Assembly (NCBI GenBank): GCA_905221605.1 | Contig: CAJNDS010001640.1 | Coordinates: 1-12,314, forward strand | DNA length: 12,314 nt | From: Symbiodinium natans | Lineage: Eukaryota > Sar > Dinophyceae > Suessiales > Symbiodiniaceae | Reading direction: 5' to 3' | In this document: piece by piece, positions 1-6,415 of the stretch | Layout: each line of letters starts with the position of its first letter | How positions within the stretch are numbered: the first letter of the stretch is position 1 | The notes under the pieces: model-generated | What the model was told of the DNA's origin: nothing | What the model saw: only the letters and a program-made list of their open reading frames with translations | Databases searched by the model: none | Translations under genes and position numbers: made by a program

Positions 1-53
1 ACATCTAATTATAAGGGTGAAAGGGAGAAAAGCCCATAATTTTATATTAAATT

Positions 54-90
54 CACGCGTCCACTTCGTTACCTTGTAATTTAATATACA
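54..90. repeat. Covarying-apex palindrome (loop CACGCG...CTTGT)
   Basis: The right arm at 78-90 (AATTTAATATA...) pairs with TATTAAATT just left of 54. The loop 54-77 begins C-AC-GC and ends CTT-GT, the reverse-strand form of the apex family (AC pairs with GT, extra C on the 5' side). It lies downstream of the cox1 gene on its transcribed strand. Confidence 0.8.
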
Positions 91-182
91 AATTAAGGCT
101 TTTAGTACGTTCTGCGGGCCCATTAATCTCTTGTTCGCCCGTAAACACACTAATAATACTATACAATAAGTGAAGAGAATAT

Positions 183-230
183 AATTAGTGCGTTTATAAG
201 GAATAAAATGACGCATGAAACGCACGAATT
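183..230. repeat. Covarying-apex palindrome (loop ATAAGG...GCATG)
   Basis: Perfect 13-bp arms AATTAGTGCGTTT (183-195) and AAACGCACGAATT (218-230) flank a 22-nt loop that starts AT-AAGG and ends ACGC-AT-G. This is the AT/AT version of the apex. Confidence 0.88.
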
Positions 231-501
231 ATATGAACGAACGGCCGTTTCCTGTAGCTGGAACTTTAGGAATAATAGGATTAAAGGAGTGAACAACGTG
301 AACACTAATAATCTTCTGTCTCTATCTTTCTTTCGTTTATCCCGCGCATTCGTATCCGCGGTTAAAATATAGTTAAAGGGAGTGAAATAAAAGGGCCCAA
401 CATCTGGATTACATGCACCATTAGTAGTATTATTATGCAGAAAATCGTCTATCATGCGTGTGTGAAAATAAAGAGAGAACGAAGTGAAAGAAGTGAACTG
501 C
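231..501. other. Spacer 3' of cox1 copy 1 with small unique islands
   Basis: No gene is recognisable. It contains the words GAACGAA, GAAGTGAA and GTGAAC common to all spacers, a short inverted pair CTTTA/TAAAG around 264-286, and a non-palindromic stretch near 398-440. An open frame across it on the minus strand is low-complexity and carries repeat words, so I do not call it a gene. Unrecognised small rRNA pieces cannot be excluded. Confidence 0.5.
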
Positions 502-556
502 ATTATTATATTTACAAGCGAACGAAGAATGAGAGTAGCGCGTGAAATATAATAAT
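502..556. repeat. Covarying-apex palindrome overlapping the 3' tail of the cox1 frame
   Basis: Arms ATTATTATATTT (502-513) and AAATATAATAAT (545-556) enclose a 31-nt loop beginning AC-AAG and ending GC-GT-G. The first in-frame stop of the cox1 frame (TAA, 512-514) falls in this element, so the natural mRNA end is probably upstream of it. Confidence 0.88.
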
Positions 557-2047
557 AAAGGAGCGAAGTGAACGAGGATACAAATGCAGTGTATTAATGC
601 GTGAACTTGCGAAACAACCAAAAGATAGGAAAGTTATTCCTGATCCAATAGATGACAGGGAATTCCAGGAATTAAAAGAATCTGGAAAGGATGGGATTCT
701 TCTTGGCATAACATTAAATCCTAAGAAATGCATTGGGGAAAAGGTAAGAAGAATACCAATAAATATTAAATGTAGATGAAAAAGAGAAAGTGTACTAGAG
801 GATGAAAGTAATAAATTCTTAGTACCAACAATCTTTTCTCCATTAAAAATTATTCCAGAGAAGATAGAAATTATAGCTCCTAAAGAAAGAACAAAATGAA
901 AATGTGCTACAACATAATATGTATCATGTAATCCTAGATCTACTGCAGCATTTCCAAGAATTATTCCTGTAGAACCACCTATAGTAAACATTAATAAAAA
1001 GAGATGTGAGAAGAAGACAGAACTAATTCTAAGGTGTAATAATGGTGGATTTCCAAGATATGTAAAAAGCCAATTAAAGATTTTTGTACCAGTTGGTAAG
1101 GATATTAAGATTGTAACTCCTGTAAAATAAGCTCTTGTATCACTTTCTAAACCTACAGTATACATATGATGCCCCCAAACAAGACTTCCAAGAAGAGAAA
1201 TAGATGACATGGCAAAGATCATTGATTGGTTACCAAAGATTATTAATTGTAAAATCCCAGAAATTATTATGGAAATGATCCCAAATGCAGGAATTATTAA
1301 GATGTAAACTTCTGGATGTCCAAAAAACCAAAATAAATGTTGATAGAATATAGGATCTCCTCCAAATATAGGATCAAAGAAAAGTGTATTAGAATGAAGA
1401 TCACCCAATATTAAAAGAAGTGTACCAGATAAGATTGGTAATGTTAATAAAAGCATGAAAGCTGTAATCAAGAAAGCCCAAGGAAATAATGGGATAGTCT
1501 TTAATGTCAGATAATAAGATCTCAGATTTAGAATTGTTGTCCAAAAGTTAAGAGATGTAAGACATGAAGATATACCAGAGATTAATAATCCAAATATAAG
1601 ATTTCCTGTACTTGAAGGTGATAAAGTCATAAAAGAAGTGGATAATGGTGGAAAAAATGTTCATCCTGTACCACCTCCAAATTCTGAGATTATAGAAAGG
1701 ATTAGGAAAAGATATGAAAGTAAAAGAATTAAGATAGAAAAATTATTGACTCTAGGATATACCACTTCTGGAGACCCTTGAAAGATAGGTACAAAATAAT
1801 TTCCAAATCCTCCAAACAAGCCAGGCATTACTAAAAAGAAGATCATAAGAAAGCCATGCAATGTAATGCTTATATTATAGAAGTTCTGGTTTTCTGGAGA
1901 TATAATCCTATTTCCTGATGAATATAATTCTATTCTTATAAGGACTGATATTAATGTTCCGGAGATTCCAAAGATGAATCCAGATAATAAATAATAAATT
2001 CCTAAGCCTTTATGATTACAATTTTTAACTAGTGATAGAAAAGATAC
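512..2047 (-). CDS. cox1: cytochrome c oxidase subunit I, copy 1 (no ATG, conserved part lacks a stop)
   Basis: Catalytic haem-copper subunit of respiratory complex IV in the inner mitochondrial membrane. Reading leftwards from 2047, the frame gives VSFLSLVKNCNHKGLG, then ELYSSGNRIISPENQN, ITLHGFLMIFF (low-spin haem a His), MPGLFGGFGNYFVP, FWFFGHPEVY (Cu-B His and the cross-linked Tyr), WGHHMYTVG (two Cu-B His), HDTYYVVAHFHFVLS (haem a3 and haem a His) and MPRRIPSFPDS. All metal ligands are present. The conserved part ends near 617-620, giving about 476 residues, the normal myzozoan size. After that the frame runs through palindromic repeat to TAA at 512-514, a tail unlike COX1. Upstream of 2047 there is no in-frame ATG before a TAA at 2069-2071. 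One conserved Trp (GTG-W-TFF) is TGA at 1661-1663, while the other Trp codons are TGG. Noncanonical starts, missing stops and A-to-G mRNA editing are known in dinoflagellate mitochondria; editing here is inferred, not seen. Confidence 0.95.
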
Positions 2048-2048
2048 G

Positions 2049-2081
2049 AACGGGCCAGTACTATTATATTATTAGGCCCGT
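2049..2081. repeat. GC hairpin at the 5' edge of cox1 copy 1; repeat junction
   Basis: Stem ACGGGCC / GGCCCGT (2050-2056 with 2075-2081) and an 18-nt loop. The left arm is also part of the first readable cox1 codons. Homology with the second cox1 unit ends inside the loop at 2060, yet the right stem arm is again present in the other copy with a different loop. Confidence 0.88.
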
Positions 2082-2123
2082 AACAATATTATTCACTCCT
2101 TCGTTTCGTTCAATCGCGCATGA

Positions 2124-2168
2124 AATTTAATATTAAATCGTGCGTAAACTTACATTTTATATTAAATT
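2124..2168. repeat. Covarying-apex palindrome (loop CGTGCGTAAACTTAC)
   Basis: 15-bp AT arms at 2124-2138 and 2154-2168 with one mismatch. The 15-nt loop reads C-GT-GC...CTT-AC: the dinucleotide is now GT/AC, a compensated change relative to AC/GT and AT/AT members. Confidence 0.88.
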
Positions 2169-2202
2169 ACGCGCTCATTCTCTTCACTCTTTAGTAATAC
2201 AT

Positions 2203-2235
2203 CCCGGGCGAATATAAGATAAGAGAAAGCCCGGG
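2203..2235. repeat. GC hairpin, CCCGGGC stem
   Basis: CCCGGGC at 2203-2209 pairs with GCCCGGG at 2229-2235. The loop is 19 nt of AT-rich sequence. Confidence 0.88.
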
Positions 2236-2403
2236 GAAAAAGGGCGTATAAAGAGAGAGAAATAGACGCCCTAACATTCATTTCGTTCTCCTTTCACGCT
2301 CATAATATTAACTTCGTGCGTCATTCACATCTTCACTCCTTACAAGATTAATATTAGTATTACGTGAAGAGAACTAGAGAACGAAATACAATATTAATAT
2401 CTT

Positions 2404-2442
2404 CACGGGGTAATAATAGTATAATATGAAGAGAACCCCGTG
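2404..2442. repeat. GC hairpin, CACGGGG stem
   Basis: CACGGGG (2404-2410) pairs with CCCCGTG (2436-2442). The loop is 25 nt and includes TGAAGAGAA. Confidence 0.85.
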
Positions 2443-2462
2443 ATGATAGAAAAAAGTACTTT

Positions 2463-2635
2463 CCGGGCGGTCACTAACTCCTTTCGCTTCGTCATGCATT
2501 GCGCACACTTATAATATAAAATTCATTATGCGTGTGCTTATTGCATTAGAAGCAGAGAAAGAAGGAGTTAGTACCCCGGTTAGTACTGTTAATCCACGGT
2601 TAAAGACTGAGCGAAGCGTGTACAACTGCCCGGGA
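2463..2635. other. Long-range helix enclosing an unassigned island
   Basis: CCGGGCGGT (2463-2471) is complementary to ACTGCCCGG (2627-2635). Inside lie a nested inverted repeat (ACTAACTCC near 2473 with GGAGTTAGT near 2564, and a GCACAC/GTGTGC hairpin) and a 60-nt non-palindromic island, 2571-2626. The layout, conserved-looking single strand plus expanded hairpin closed by a GC helix, resembles the rRNA regions further right. I could not assign the island to a known rRNA segment on either strand. Confidence 0.5.
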
Positions 2636-2659
2636 TGATAGGAAAGGTACGAAGAGAAT

Positions 2660-2712
2660 AATTCATTGCATTTACAAGCGAATAAAAGGAGCGCGTGAAA
2701 TGCAATGAAATT
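2660..2712. repeat. Covarying-apex palindrome (loop ACAAG...GCGTG)
   Basis: Arms AATTCATTGCATTT (2660-2673) and AAATGCAATGAAATT (2698-2712). The 24-nt loop starts AC-AAG and ends GC-GT-G. Confidence 0.88.
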
Positions 2713-2740
2713 ATGAACGAAGAAAAGGAAAATATAATGT

Positions 2741-2767
2741 GCGCCCTTTTACTCTTTTACTGGGCGC
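2741..2767. repeat. GC hairpin, GCGCCC stem
   Basis: GCGCCC (2741-2746) pairs with GGGCGC (2762-2767). The loop is 15 nt, pyrimidine-rich. Confidence 0.82.
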
Positions 2768-2784
2768 TACAATATTATTATTCT

Positions 2785-2816
2785 GCGGGCTCACTACTTT
2801 CTTTCTTATAGCCCGC
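2785..2816. repeat. GC hairpin, GCGGGC stem
   Basis: GCGGGC (2785-2790) pairs with GCCCGC (2811-2816). The loop is 20 nt. Confidence 0.85.
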
Positions 2817-3002
2817 ACGTATTAATATTACGAAGTGAATAAAATGAGCGTAATTTTGCAAGAAACGAAAGAGCCGCGCGAAAATAAGCGAAATTATGAA
2901 CGTAGTGAACGACATTAACTTTAATTATAATATTACGCTCATTTTAATAGTATTGTGTTTATTATCTTCTTGTCGCACGAATACTATTAAAAGGGGCGAA
3001 CG

Positions 3003-3225
3003 AAACGACACATGAAAACCAAGAACTGAACCACAAATGCCCCTTTCATGCACCCTTAGGACTTATTATTAAATCCCTTAGAATCCCCCTTTCTTGGTGT
3101 CCTCTTTCTCCTTCATTTCCAGGTCATTAAGGGAGCGATTAACCGGACAGACGAACCACCCCTATCATAATACTACTGCCGCTCCCTTCATGACATTGAG
3201 ATCTCCAAGTCTAGGATTCATTCAC
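3003..3225 (-). rRNA. LSU rRNA fragment, domain IV/V region (minus strand)
   Basis: Read on the minus strand, the segment contains AAGTCCTAAGGGTGCATGAA (GTCCTAAGG is plus 3054-3062) followed by TTTGTGGTTCAGTTC. This matches the highly conserved LSU core GGTCCTAAGGTAGCGAAATT...GTAAGTTCC (E. coli about 1935-1970). Just upstream, GGATTTAATAATAAG corresponds to the GCCGTAACTATAACG strand, and further upstream CGTCTGTCCGGTTAA resembles the domain IV CCTGCCCGGT...GGTTAA region. The fragment is on the opposite strand and far from the other LSU pieces at 9485-11352, so the LSU gene is broken up and rearranged. Ends are approximate. It is flanked on both sides by palindromes. Confidence 0.72.
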
Positions 3226-3338
3226 TCTGTTCCCGTGAAGATAATAATAAAGACGCACGAAGATAAATAGAATTCATTGCAATTAAAATATAAGTGAAGC
3301 CCTTATTGTTATCTTCATTCCTTATAAAATACTATTAG

Positions 3339-3369
3339 GGGGGCATAATAAGAAAGATAGAGAGCCCCC
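3339..3369. repeat. GC hairpin, GGGGGC stem
   Basis: GGGGGC (3339-3344) pairs with GCCCCC (3364-3369). The loop is 19 nt. Confidence 0.85.
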
Positions 3370-3539
3370 TTAATAAATATACTAATAATGCTCTCTTAAT
3401 AATAGTACTTTTAAGTGAACATATGAAGCATATTATTACTATAATAGTAAATCCTGTTAATAAATAATAGAATAATACCGTACGAATATAATGTACGTAC
3501 GTAGTGTATGAACGGTTAATATTAATACGAAGTGAGCAC

Positions 3540-3589
3540 AATTAATGAAGTTATAAGTGAGCCTGCGATCGCATGAACTTTATTAATTA
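3540..3589. repeat. Covarying-apex palindrome (loop ATAAG...GCATG)
   Basis: Arms AATTAATGAAGTT (3540-3552) and AACTTTATTAATT (3576 onward) with one mismatch. The 23-nt loop begins AT-AAG and ends GC-AT-G. Confidence 0.85.
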
Positions 3590-3821
3590 GTGAACGAAGT
3601 ATGAAGAGAACAAAGTAAAAGACAAGAAATTTGCAATAAAAATATTGTGCTCTCTTTTTCTTTCTCCTTTTTCTCCGTTCGTGCATGCGCTTACAATAAG
3701 TATATTCGTGCGCTTATTGCACTCTCTTTATAATTATACGAAGTGAGTACATGAATTCACTTACTCCTTTCATTCTATTATCTTCTTATTTCGTTTACAA
3801 ATGAATTGAATAAGTGAATAA

Positions 3822-3854
3822 GGGGGCTTTTACACTATATTTATTATAGCCCCC
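3822..3854. repeat. GC hairpin, GGGGGC stem
   Basis: GGGGGC (3822-3827) pairs with GCCCCC (3849-3854). The loop is 21 nt. Confidence 0.85.
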
Positions 3855-4222
3855 ATTATAATATACTAATAAGGGTTTTTGATAATAAAAAGTTCTCGTT
3901 TTCATGCGTCATGCATTCATTATATTATCACCGCGGAAACAAGGGAGCGATGTGAGAACGCATGACGCATTAATAAAATACGGGCGTTCTTATAATTAAT
4001 GCAGCTCACGCCCTCTTTCTCACAGCCTAATTCGTTCACACCTTCATGATTTTAATATTGGATTTCAAGAAAGTGCACGAATAATATGAATTTAATGCAC
4101 GATTGAGCGTAGTGAAAGCCAATATACTAAAAGGGCTTTTATCTAGTTCATTTCATTGCGTTCATGCGGCTTTACAATTCACTCCGTTCACGCGTGCATT
4201 GCATTCACTACATTCATATCAT

Positions 4223-4254
4223 CCCGGGCGTACTCATTAATTATATTGCCCGGG
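4223..4254. repeat. GC hairpin, CCCGGGC stem
   Basis: CCCGGGC (4223-4229) pairs with GCCCGGG (4248-4254). The loop is 18 nt, AT-rich. Confidence 0.88.
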
Positions 4255-4280
4255 CGGTAAGAATATTATTATAGTATTAC

Positions 4281-4307
4281 GCGCCCTTATTATTATTTAG
4301 TGGGCGC
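4281..4307. repeat. GC hairpin, GCGCCC stem
   Basis: GCGCCC (4281-4286) pairs with GGGCGC (4302-4307). The loop is 15 nt. Confidence 0.83.
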
Positions 4308-4409
4308 ACTCATGATATTCATTCATAGTGTTACCATTAGGAATAGTACTATCTTCATCCTATAGTTCACTGACTCTCTTTATTATATTACTACGAAGTG
4401 AACTAATGA

Positions 4410-4454
4410 GTGAATTTATAAGGAGTGAACTTGTGAATGAAGCATGAAATTCGC
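4410..4454. repeat. Covarying-apex palindrome (loop ATAAGG...GCATG)
   Basis: Arms GTGAATTT (4410-4417) and AAATTCGC (4447-4454) with one mismatch. The loop starts AT-AAGG and ends GC-AT-G. Confidence 0.82.
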
Positions 4455-4499
4455 GAATGCGTGAACGAAGAAAAGGAAAAGAATTTATTACGTACTAAA

Positions 4500-4600
4500 A
4501 GGCCCTTTCCTAATGTCTTGGTCTTGTTTCACGTTCTCCTTTACATCCATCCCGTGTTACCTTTAGTATTAGTATTAAATCACCAGACAAAGGAGAATTT
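4500..4600 (-). other. Non-palindromic island, possible rRNA fragment
   Basis: A stretch unlike the surrounding repeats, closed by TTCTCCTTT (4534-4542) pairing with AAAGGAGAA (4589-4597). Read on the minus strand it contains GTCTGGTGATTT and ACTAAAGGTAACACGGG. The second block loosely resembles the LSU domain V motif CCTAAAGAGTAACGGAGG, but the match is too short to assign firmly. A related CTAAAGGTAACA block occurs on the minus strand near 12160. Confidence 0.35.
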
Positions 4601-4700
4601 ACTATGAGTGAAGAGAGCAATAATAATTTAATGGGCAATGAGTGAACGAAGCGCGCCATTATAATTATTATGTGAACGTAACACTCTTTTTATTATAGAC

Positions 4701-4731
4701 CCCGGGCTTATTTATTATAGGTTTGCCCGGG
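4701..4731. repeat. GC hairpin, CCCGGGC stem
   Basis: CCCGGGC (4701-4707) pairs with GCCCGGG (4725-4731). The loop is 17 nt. Confidence 0.88.
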
Positions 4732-4766
4732 CATTATATTATTAGTGAAAGAACGTAGTGTATTAT

Positions 4767-4806
4767 AATTGAATTGTAAGGAACGAAGTGACGCACGAAT
4801 TCAATT
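4767..4806. repeat. Covarying-apex palindrome (loop GTAAGG...GCACG)
   Basis: Perfect arms AATTGAATT (4767-4775) and AATTCAATT (4798-4806). The 22-nt loop starts GT-AAGG and ends GC-AC-G, a compensated GT/AC member. Confidence 0.87.
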
Positions 4807-4826
4807 AAAATGAAAGGAATTTTACT

Positions 4827-4858
4827 GCGGGCACAATATAATTCACTAATACGCCCGC
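4827..4858. repeat. GC hairpin, GCGGGC stem
   Basis: GCGGGC (4827-4832) pairs with GCCCGC (4853-4858). The loop is 20 nt. Confidence 0.86.
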
Positions 4859-4883
4859 ATGATAATAAAGGAGTTTTAGTGTT

Positions 4884-4920
4884 CACGGGCCTATATTTTA
4901 CTATTAATAACTAGCCCGTG
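4884..4920. repeat. GC hairpin, CACGGGC stem
   Basis: CACGGGC (4884-4890) pairs with GCCCGTG (4914-4920). The loop is 23 nt. Confidence 0.87.
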
Positions 4921-5033
4921 AATATAATAGTAAGTGAACAAGTAAGCGCGCGAGTGAAACGAACAAGCGAACGCAGTGCACGCATGAACGAAGTAAAGTA
5001 AACGAGAGAACAATAATATAATAATAAGGGCTT

Positions 5034-5075
5034 ATAATATAATAATTACAAGGCACGCGTGAATTATTATATTAT
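5034..5075. repeat. Minimal covarying-apex palindrome (loop ACAAGGCACGCGTG)
   Basis: Perfect 14-bp arms (5034-5047 and 5062-5075) made only of A and T. The 14-nt loop is the shortest form seen: AC-AAG-GCAC-GC-GT-G. The reverse complement of the loop at 7181-7194 differs from it only by the compensated pair (AT/AT in place of AC/GT). The element is nested in a GGGC...GCCC pair. Confidence 0.9.
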
Positions 5076-5148
5076 AACTAGCCCGTATTAAATGAATGCA
5101 TTTGTAATATAAATTAGTGCACAAATGCGTGAATTTAATGAACGAAGT

Positions 5149-5183
5149 GGGCGCTTTCTTCTCTTTCTTATTTTGTAGCGCCC
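5149..5183. repeat. GC hairpin, GGGCGC stem
   Basis: GGGCGC (5149-5154) pairs with GCGCCC (5178-5183). The loop is 23 nt and pyrimidine-rich. Confidence 0.83.
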
Positions 5184-5302
5184 GTACAATATTCATACTA
5201 ATTTCTCCTTTTTCTTCTCTTCGTTCACTGCGGTGCGTGCGTCGTTCACAAGTTCACTTCTTACCACCTTCATTCACTAGTTGTAATATTATTAAAGGTG
5301 GT

Positions 5303-5340
5303 AAAGGGGCTAATTTAGTATATTTATTAAGAGCCCCTTT
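5303..5340. repeat. GC hairpin, AAAGGGGC stem
   Basis: AAAGGGGC (5303-5310) pairs with GCCCCTTT (5333-5340). The loop is 22 nt. Confidence 0.87.
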
Positions 5341-5386
5341 AACACACTACTTTCCTCGCTTGTTCATTCGGCTCACTCATTCACTT

Positions 5387-5422
5387 AAAAAGGCCAAAAG
5401 GGAAAAATGATAGGGCCTTTTT
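5387..5422. repeat. Hairpin, AAAAAGGCC stem
   Basis: AAAAAGGCC (5387-5395) pairs with GGCCTTTTT (5414-5422). The loop is 18 nt. Confidence 0.87.
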
Positions 5423-5429
5423 AGTTCAT

Positions 5430-5485
5430 TCCTTTCACCTTCATTTCCAAGTCTATGAATCATCAACTGTGGGTTTCGTTCACAT
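5430..5485 (-). other. Non-palindromic island sharing a motif with two rRNA regions
   Basis: Read on the minus strand it contains TAGACTTGGAAATGAAGGTG. Closely related words occur in the minus-strand LSU fragment (GACCTGGAAATGAAGGAG, plus 3103-3124) and just 5' of the SSU 530 loop (TAGACTTGGAGATGAAGAC, 5974-5992). The island is probably a further rRNA piece, but I cannot say which. Confidence 0.3.
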
Positions 5486-5651
5486 GTTCAGTTAATTCAC
5501 GCACTCATTGCATTCGTTTGTAATTCACTTCACATGTTCTCTTCACGTTCTCTATTATAAGGAGTAAGTGAGCCAGCGAACACGACGCATGAATAGAGAA
5601 CAGAGTGAAGAGATAAAGGGAAGTGAATGAAGAACGAAGAAAAAGAGTGTT

Positions 5652-5672
5652 ACGGGCCTAATAAAAGCCCGT
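5652..5672. repeat. Short-loop GC hairpin
   Basis: ACGGGC (5652-5657) pairs with GCCCGT (5667-5672) around a loop of only 9 nt, much shorter than in other members. Confidence 0.8.
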
Positions 5673-5696
5673 AGAATAATACTATTATATTCATGT

Positions 5697-5732
5697 CCCG
5701 GGCACATAATAAGTACTAAATAGACGCCCGGG
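5697..5732. repeat. GC hairpin, CCCGGGC stem
   Basis: CCCGGGC (5697-5703) pairs with GCCCGGG (5726-5732). The loop is 22 nt. Confidence 0.88.
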
Positions 5733-5796
5733 ATATAAAGTAAAAGAGTGTTGTGTGCGCACATATGATTTTGTTTCGTGCGCATCTTTCGTTCAT

Positions 5797-5852
5797 AATA
5801 TTACTACGCCCTTCATGCGTCCTTTCAGTCCTTATAAGGGCGTATTAATATT
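5797..5852. repeat. Covarying-apex palindrome (loop CATGCG...CCTTAT)
   Basis: Near-perfect 17-bp arms AATATTACTACGCCCTT (5797-5813) and AAGGGCGTATTAATATT (5836-5852). The 22-nt loop reads C-AT-GC...CTT-AT, the reverse-strand form. Confidence 0.9.
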
Positions 5853-5871
5853 AGAACTACACCATAATAGC

Positions 5872-5970
5872 CGGGTCTTGGAGCTCTTTGCCCCTATTAT
5901 TATATTACGGGCGTACATTAAATAAGCTCGCGCATTTAAAGCCCGTATTATAATAATGGGGAAAAGACCC
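5872..5970 (+). other. Extended helix before the SSU 530 region
   Basis: GGGTCTT (about 5873-5880) pairs with AAGACCC, and TGCCCC with GGGGAA. The helix is extended by TATTATTATATT/AATATAATA-type arms and capped by ACGGGC (5907-5912) / GCCCGT (5941-5946), whose loop contains a CTCGCGCA word. It looks like an rRNA helix lengthened by stacked palindromes. Confidence 0.55.
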
Positions 5971-5995
5971 TAGACTTGGAGATGAAGACAGAAGA

Positions 5996-6066
5996 CTCAT
6001 GCATCTAGTTCCAGCTCCAGCGGTAAGACTCATGAAAAGACGAGTGTTATCCAGACCAGGCGTTAA
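5996..6066 (+). other. SSU rRNA helix 18 / 530-loop core
   Basis: GTTCCAGCTCCAGCGGTAAG (from 6008) lines up with the universal GTGCCAGCAGCCGCGGTAAT; I count 17 matches over the 22 positions 6008-6029. It is followed by GTGTTATCCAGACCAGGCG...TTAA (6044-6066), matching the GCGTTATCC...GGGCGTAAA strand next to helix 19. CTCATG before and CATGA...GAG after can form the closing stem of helix 18. The 530 loop monitors codon-anticodon pairing. Confidence 0.82.
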
Positions 6067-6076
6067 CAGGGTCTCA

Positions 6077-6158
6077 AGGTGTGATGGGTGCTGTCTTAAA
6101 GGGGTGATTTTGAGGTGTGATGGGTGCTGTCTTAAAGGGGTGATTTTGAGGTGTGATG
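6077..6158 (+). repeat. 36-bp tandem repeat inside the SSU region
   Basis: Two exact 36-nt units (6077-6112 and 6113-6148) beginning AGGTGTGATGGGTGCTGTCT, then 10 nt of a third (6149-6158). It sits between the 530 core and the helix 27 core, where the central domain should lie. I could not securely place the 690 and 790 loops; CTAATTCCTAGTC just after it may be a degenerate 790 strand. Confidence 0.9.
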
Positions 6159-6195
6159 ATAGTACTAATTCCTAGTCTTAAAGGTTGGGATATTC

Positions 6196-6292
6196 TGTCA
6201 AGACATTAAGACTCAGCCCCAGAGTACCCCCTTTAATTATAATACTAAAAAGGTAAACTTGTGCACGCTTTTTAGTAGTATAATAAAGGGGG
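6196..6292 (+). other. SSU rRNA helix 27 with palindrome in place of its tetraloop
   Basis: GACATTAAGACTCAGCCCCA then GAGTAC (6222-6227) corresponds to the E. coli strand GCGTTAAGTCG..CTGGGGAGTAC. The hairpin that follows in bacteria (GGCC-GCAA-GGTT) is here CCCCC...GGGGG (to 6292) followed by TAAAA, matching TTAAAACTC. Instead of four loop bases it carries a palindrome of more than 20 bp with apex GGTAAACTTGTGCACGC at 6252-6268. Confidence 0.7.
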
Positions 6293-6293
6293 T
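6226..6293. repeat. Covarying-apex palindrome capping helix 27
   Basis: Arms CCCCCTTTAATTATAATACT... (from 6227) and its near-complement ending at 6292. The apex loop GGTAAACTTGTGCACGC (6252-6268) reads GT-AA...GC-AC-G inside a G-C pair. The same 17-nt loop recurs at 6464-6480 within unrelated arms. Confidence 0.9.
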
Positions 6294-6382
6294 AAAAGCC
6301 CCAATTAAATGTACTAAATTTTAATATATTCGCGCGCAAGCTTGCAATAATATTAAAACTTAGTGCATTAATGGACGGGGCT
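6294..6382. repeat. Covarying-apex palindrome with AAAAGCCCC base
   Basis: AAAAGCCCC (6294-6302) pairs with GGGGCTTTT (6377-6385). Inner AT arms surround loop CGCGCGCAAGCTTGC (6331-6345), a GC/GC member in reverse form. It lies between the helix 27 strand and the GACGGGG strand of the SSU core, a point that has only a few nucleotides in bacteria. Confidence 0.85.
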
Positions 6383-6415
6383 TTTACACGGTTAACCTGG
6401 GATGCGATTCCAAGG
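6367..6415 (+). other. SSU rRNA 915-975 core
   Basis: ATTAATGGACGGGGCTTTTA then CACGG resembles GAATTGACGGGGGCCCGCACAAGCGG. The next words GGTTAACCTGGGATGCGATT and CCAAGG resemble GGTTTAATTCGATGCAACGC...CCTT. Part of the first block also serves as the right arm of the preceding palindrome. Confidence 0.6.

Larger units (their letters stand above)
1..2060. repeat. cox1-containing direct repeat, copy 1 (left edge cut by window)
   Basis: This stretch is repeated almost exactly at 7326-9386. I see four substitutions and one 1-nt indel, all within the first 590 bases (positions 121, 165, 263, 590 and an extra A after about 181 in the other copy). The cox1 part appears identical. The right boundary is sharp: identity stops after position 2060, inside the loop of a GC hairpin at 2049-2081. 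The left boundary is unknown because the window starts inside the repeat. Confidence 0.97.
2082..3002. other. Palindrome-rich intergenic region
   Basis: About 0.9 kb without a recognisable gene. It contains at least two apex palindromes, five GC hairpins, a complex nested inverted repeat around 2848-2945, and one non-palindromic island at about 2571-2640 closed by a long-range helix. The rest is AT-rich sequence with repeated GAACGAAG/GTGAAC words. Confidence 0.75.
3226..4499. other. Palindrome-rich intergenic region
   Basis: About 1.3 kb with no recognisable gene. It holds GC hairpins at 3339, 3822, 4223 and 4281, apex palindromes at 3540 and 4410, a GGGCGT/ACGCCC hairpin near 3982-4013, and an inverted pair ATGCGTCATGC / GCATGACGCAT around 3905-3970. 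Frames of up to 68 codons across it are low-complexity repeat translations. Confidence 0.75.
4601..5429. other. Palindrome-rich intergenic region
   Basis: About 0.8 kb with no recognisable gene. It is filled with GC hairpins and apex palindromes (listed separately), an inverted repeat around ACAAATGC at 5085-5140, and a TTACCACCTT/AAGGTGGTAA inverted repeat around 5258-5303. The 97-codon plus-strand frame here is made of these repeats. Confidence 0.75.
5486..5868. other. Palindrome-rich spacer 5' of the SSU rRNA region
   Basis: No gene recognised. It contains small GC hairpins, the CCCGGGC hairpin at 5697 and the apex palindrome at 5797. Near 5486-5810 the predominant orientation of apex elements switches from the plus to the minus form, which coincides with the change from minus-strand to plus-strand rRNA. 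Confidence 0.7.

Noticed and set aside
597-779. 60-codon plus-strand open frame (again at 7923-8105)
   Set aside because: It is antisense to the conserved 3' part of cox1; the minus strand encodes an unmistakable COX1 there.
1661-1663. TGA as evidence for genetic code 4 throughout
   Set aside because: Only one TGA against several TGG codons at conserved Trp positions; mRNA editing explains it at least as well, so no code assignment is made from this window.
5117-5410. 97-codon plus-strand open frame
   Set aside because: Composed of GC hairpins and repeat words; no recognisable protein features beyond chance hydrophobic runs.
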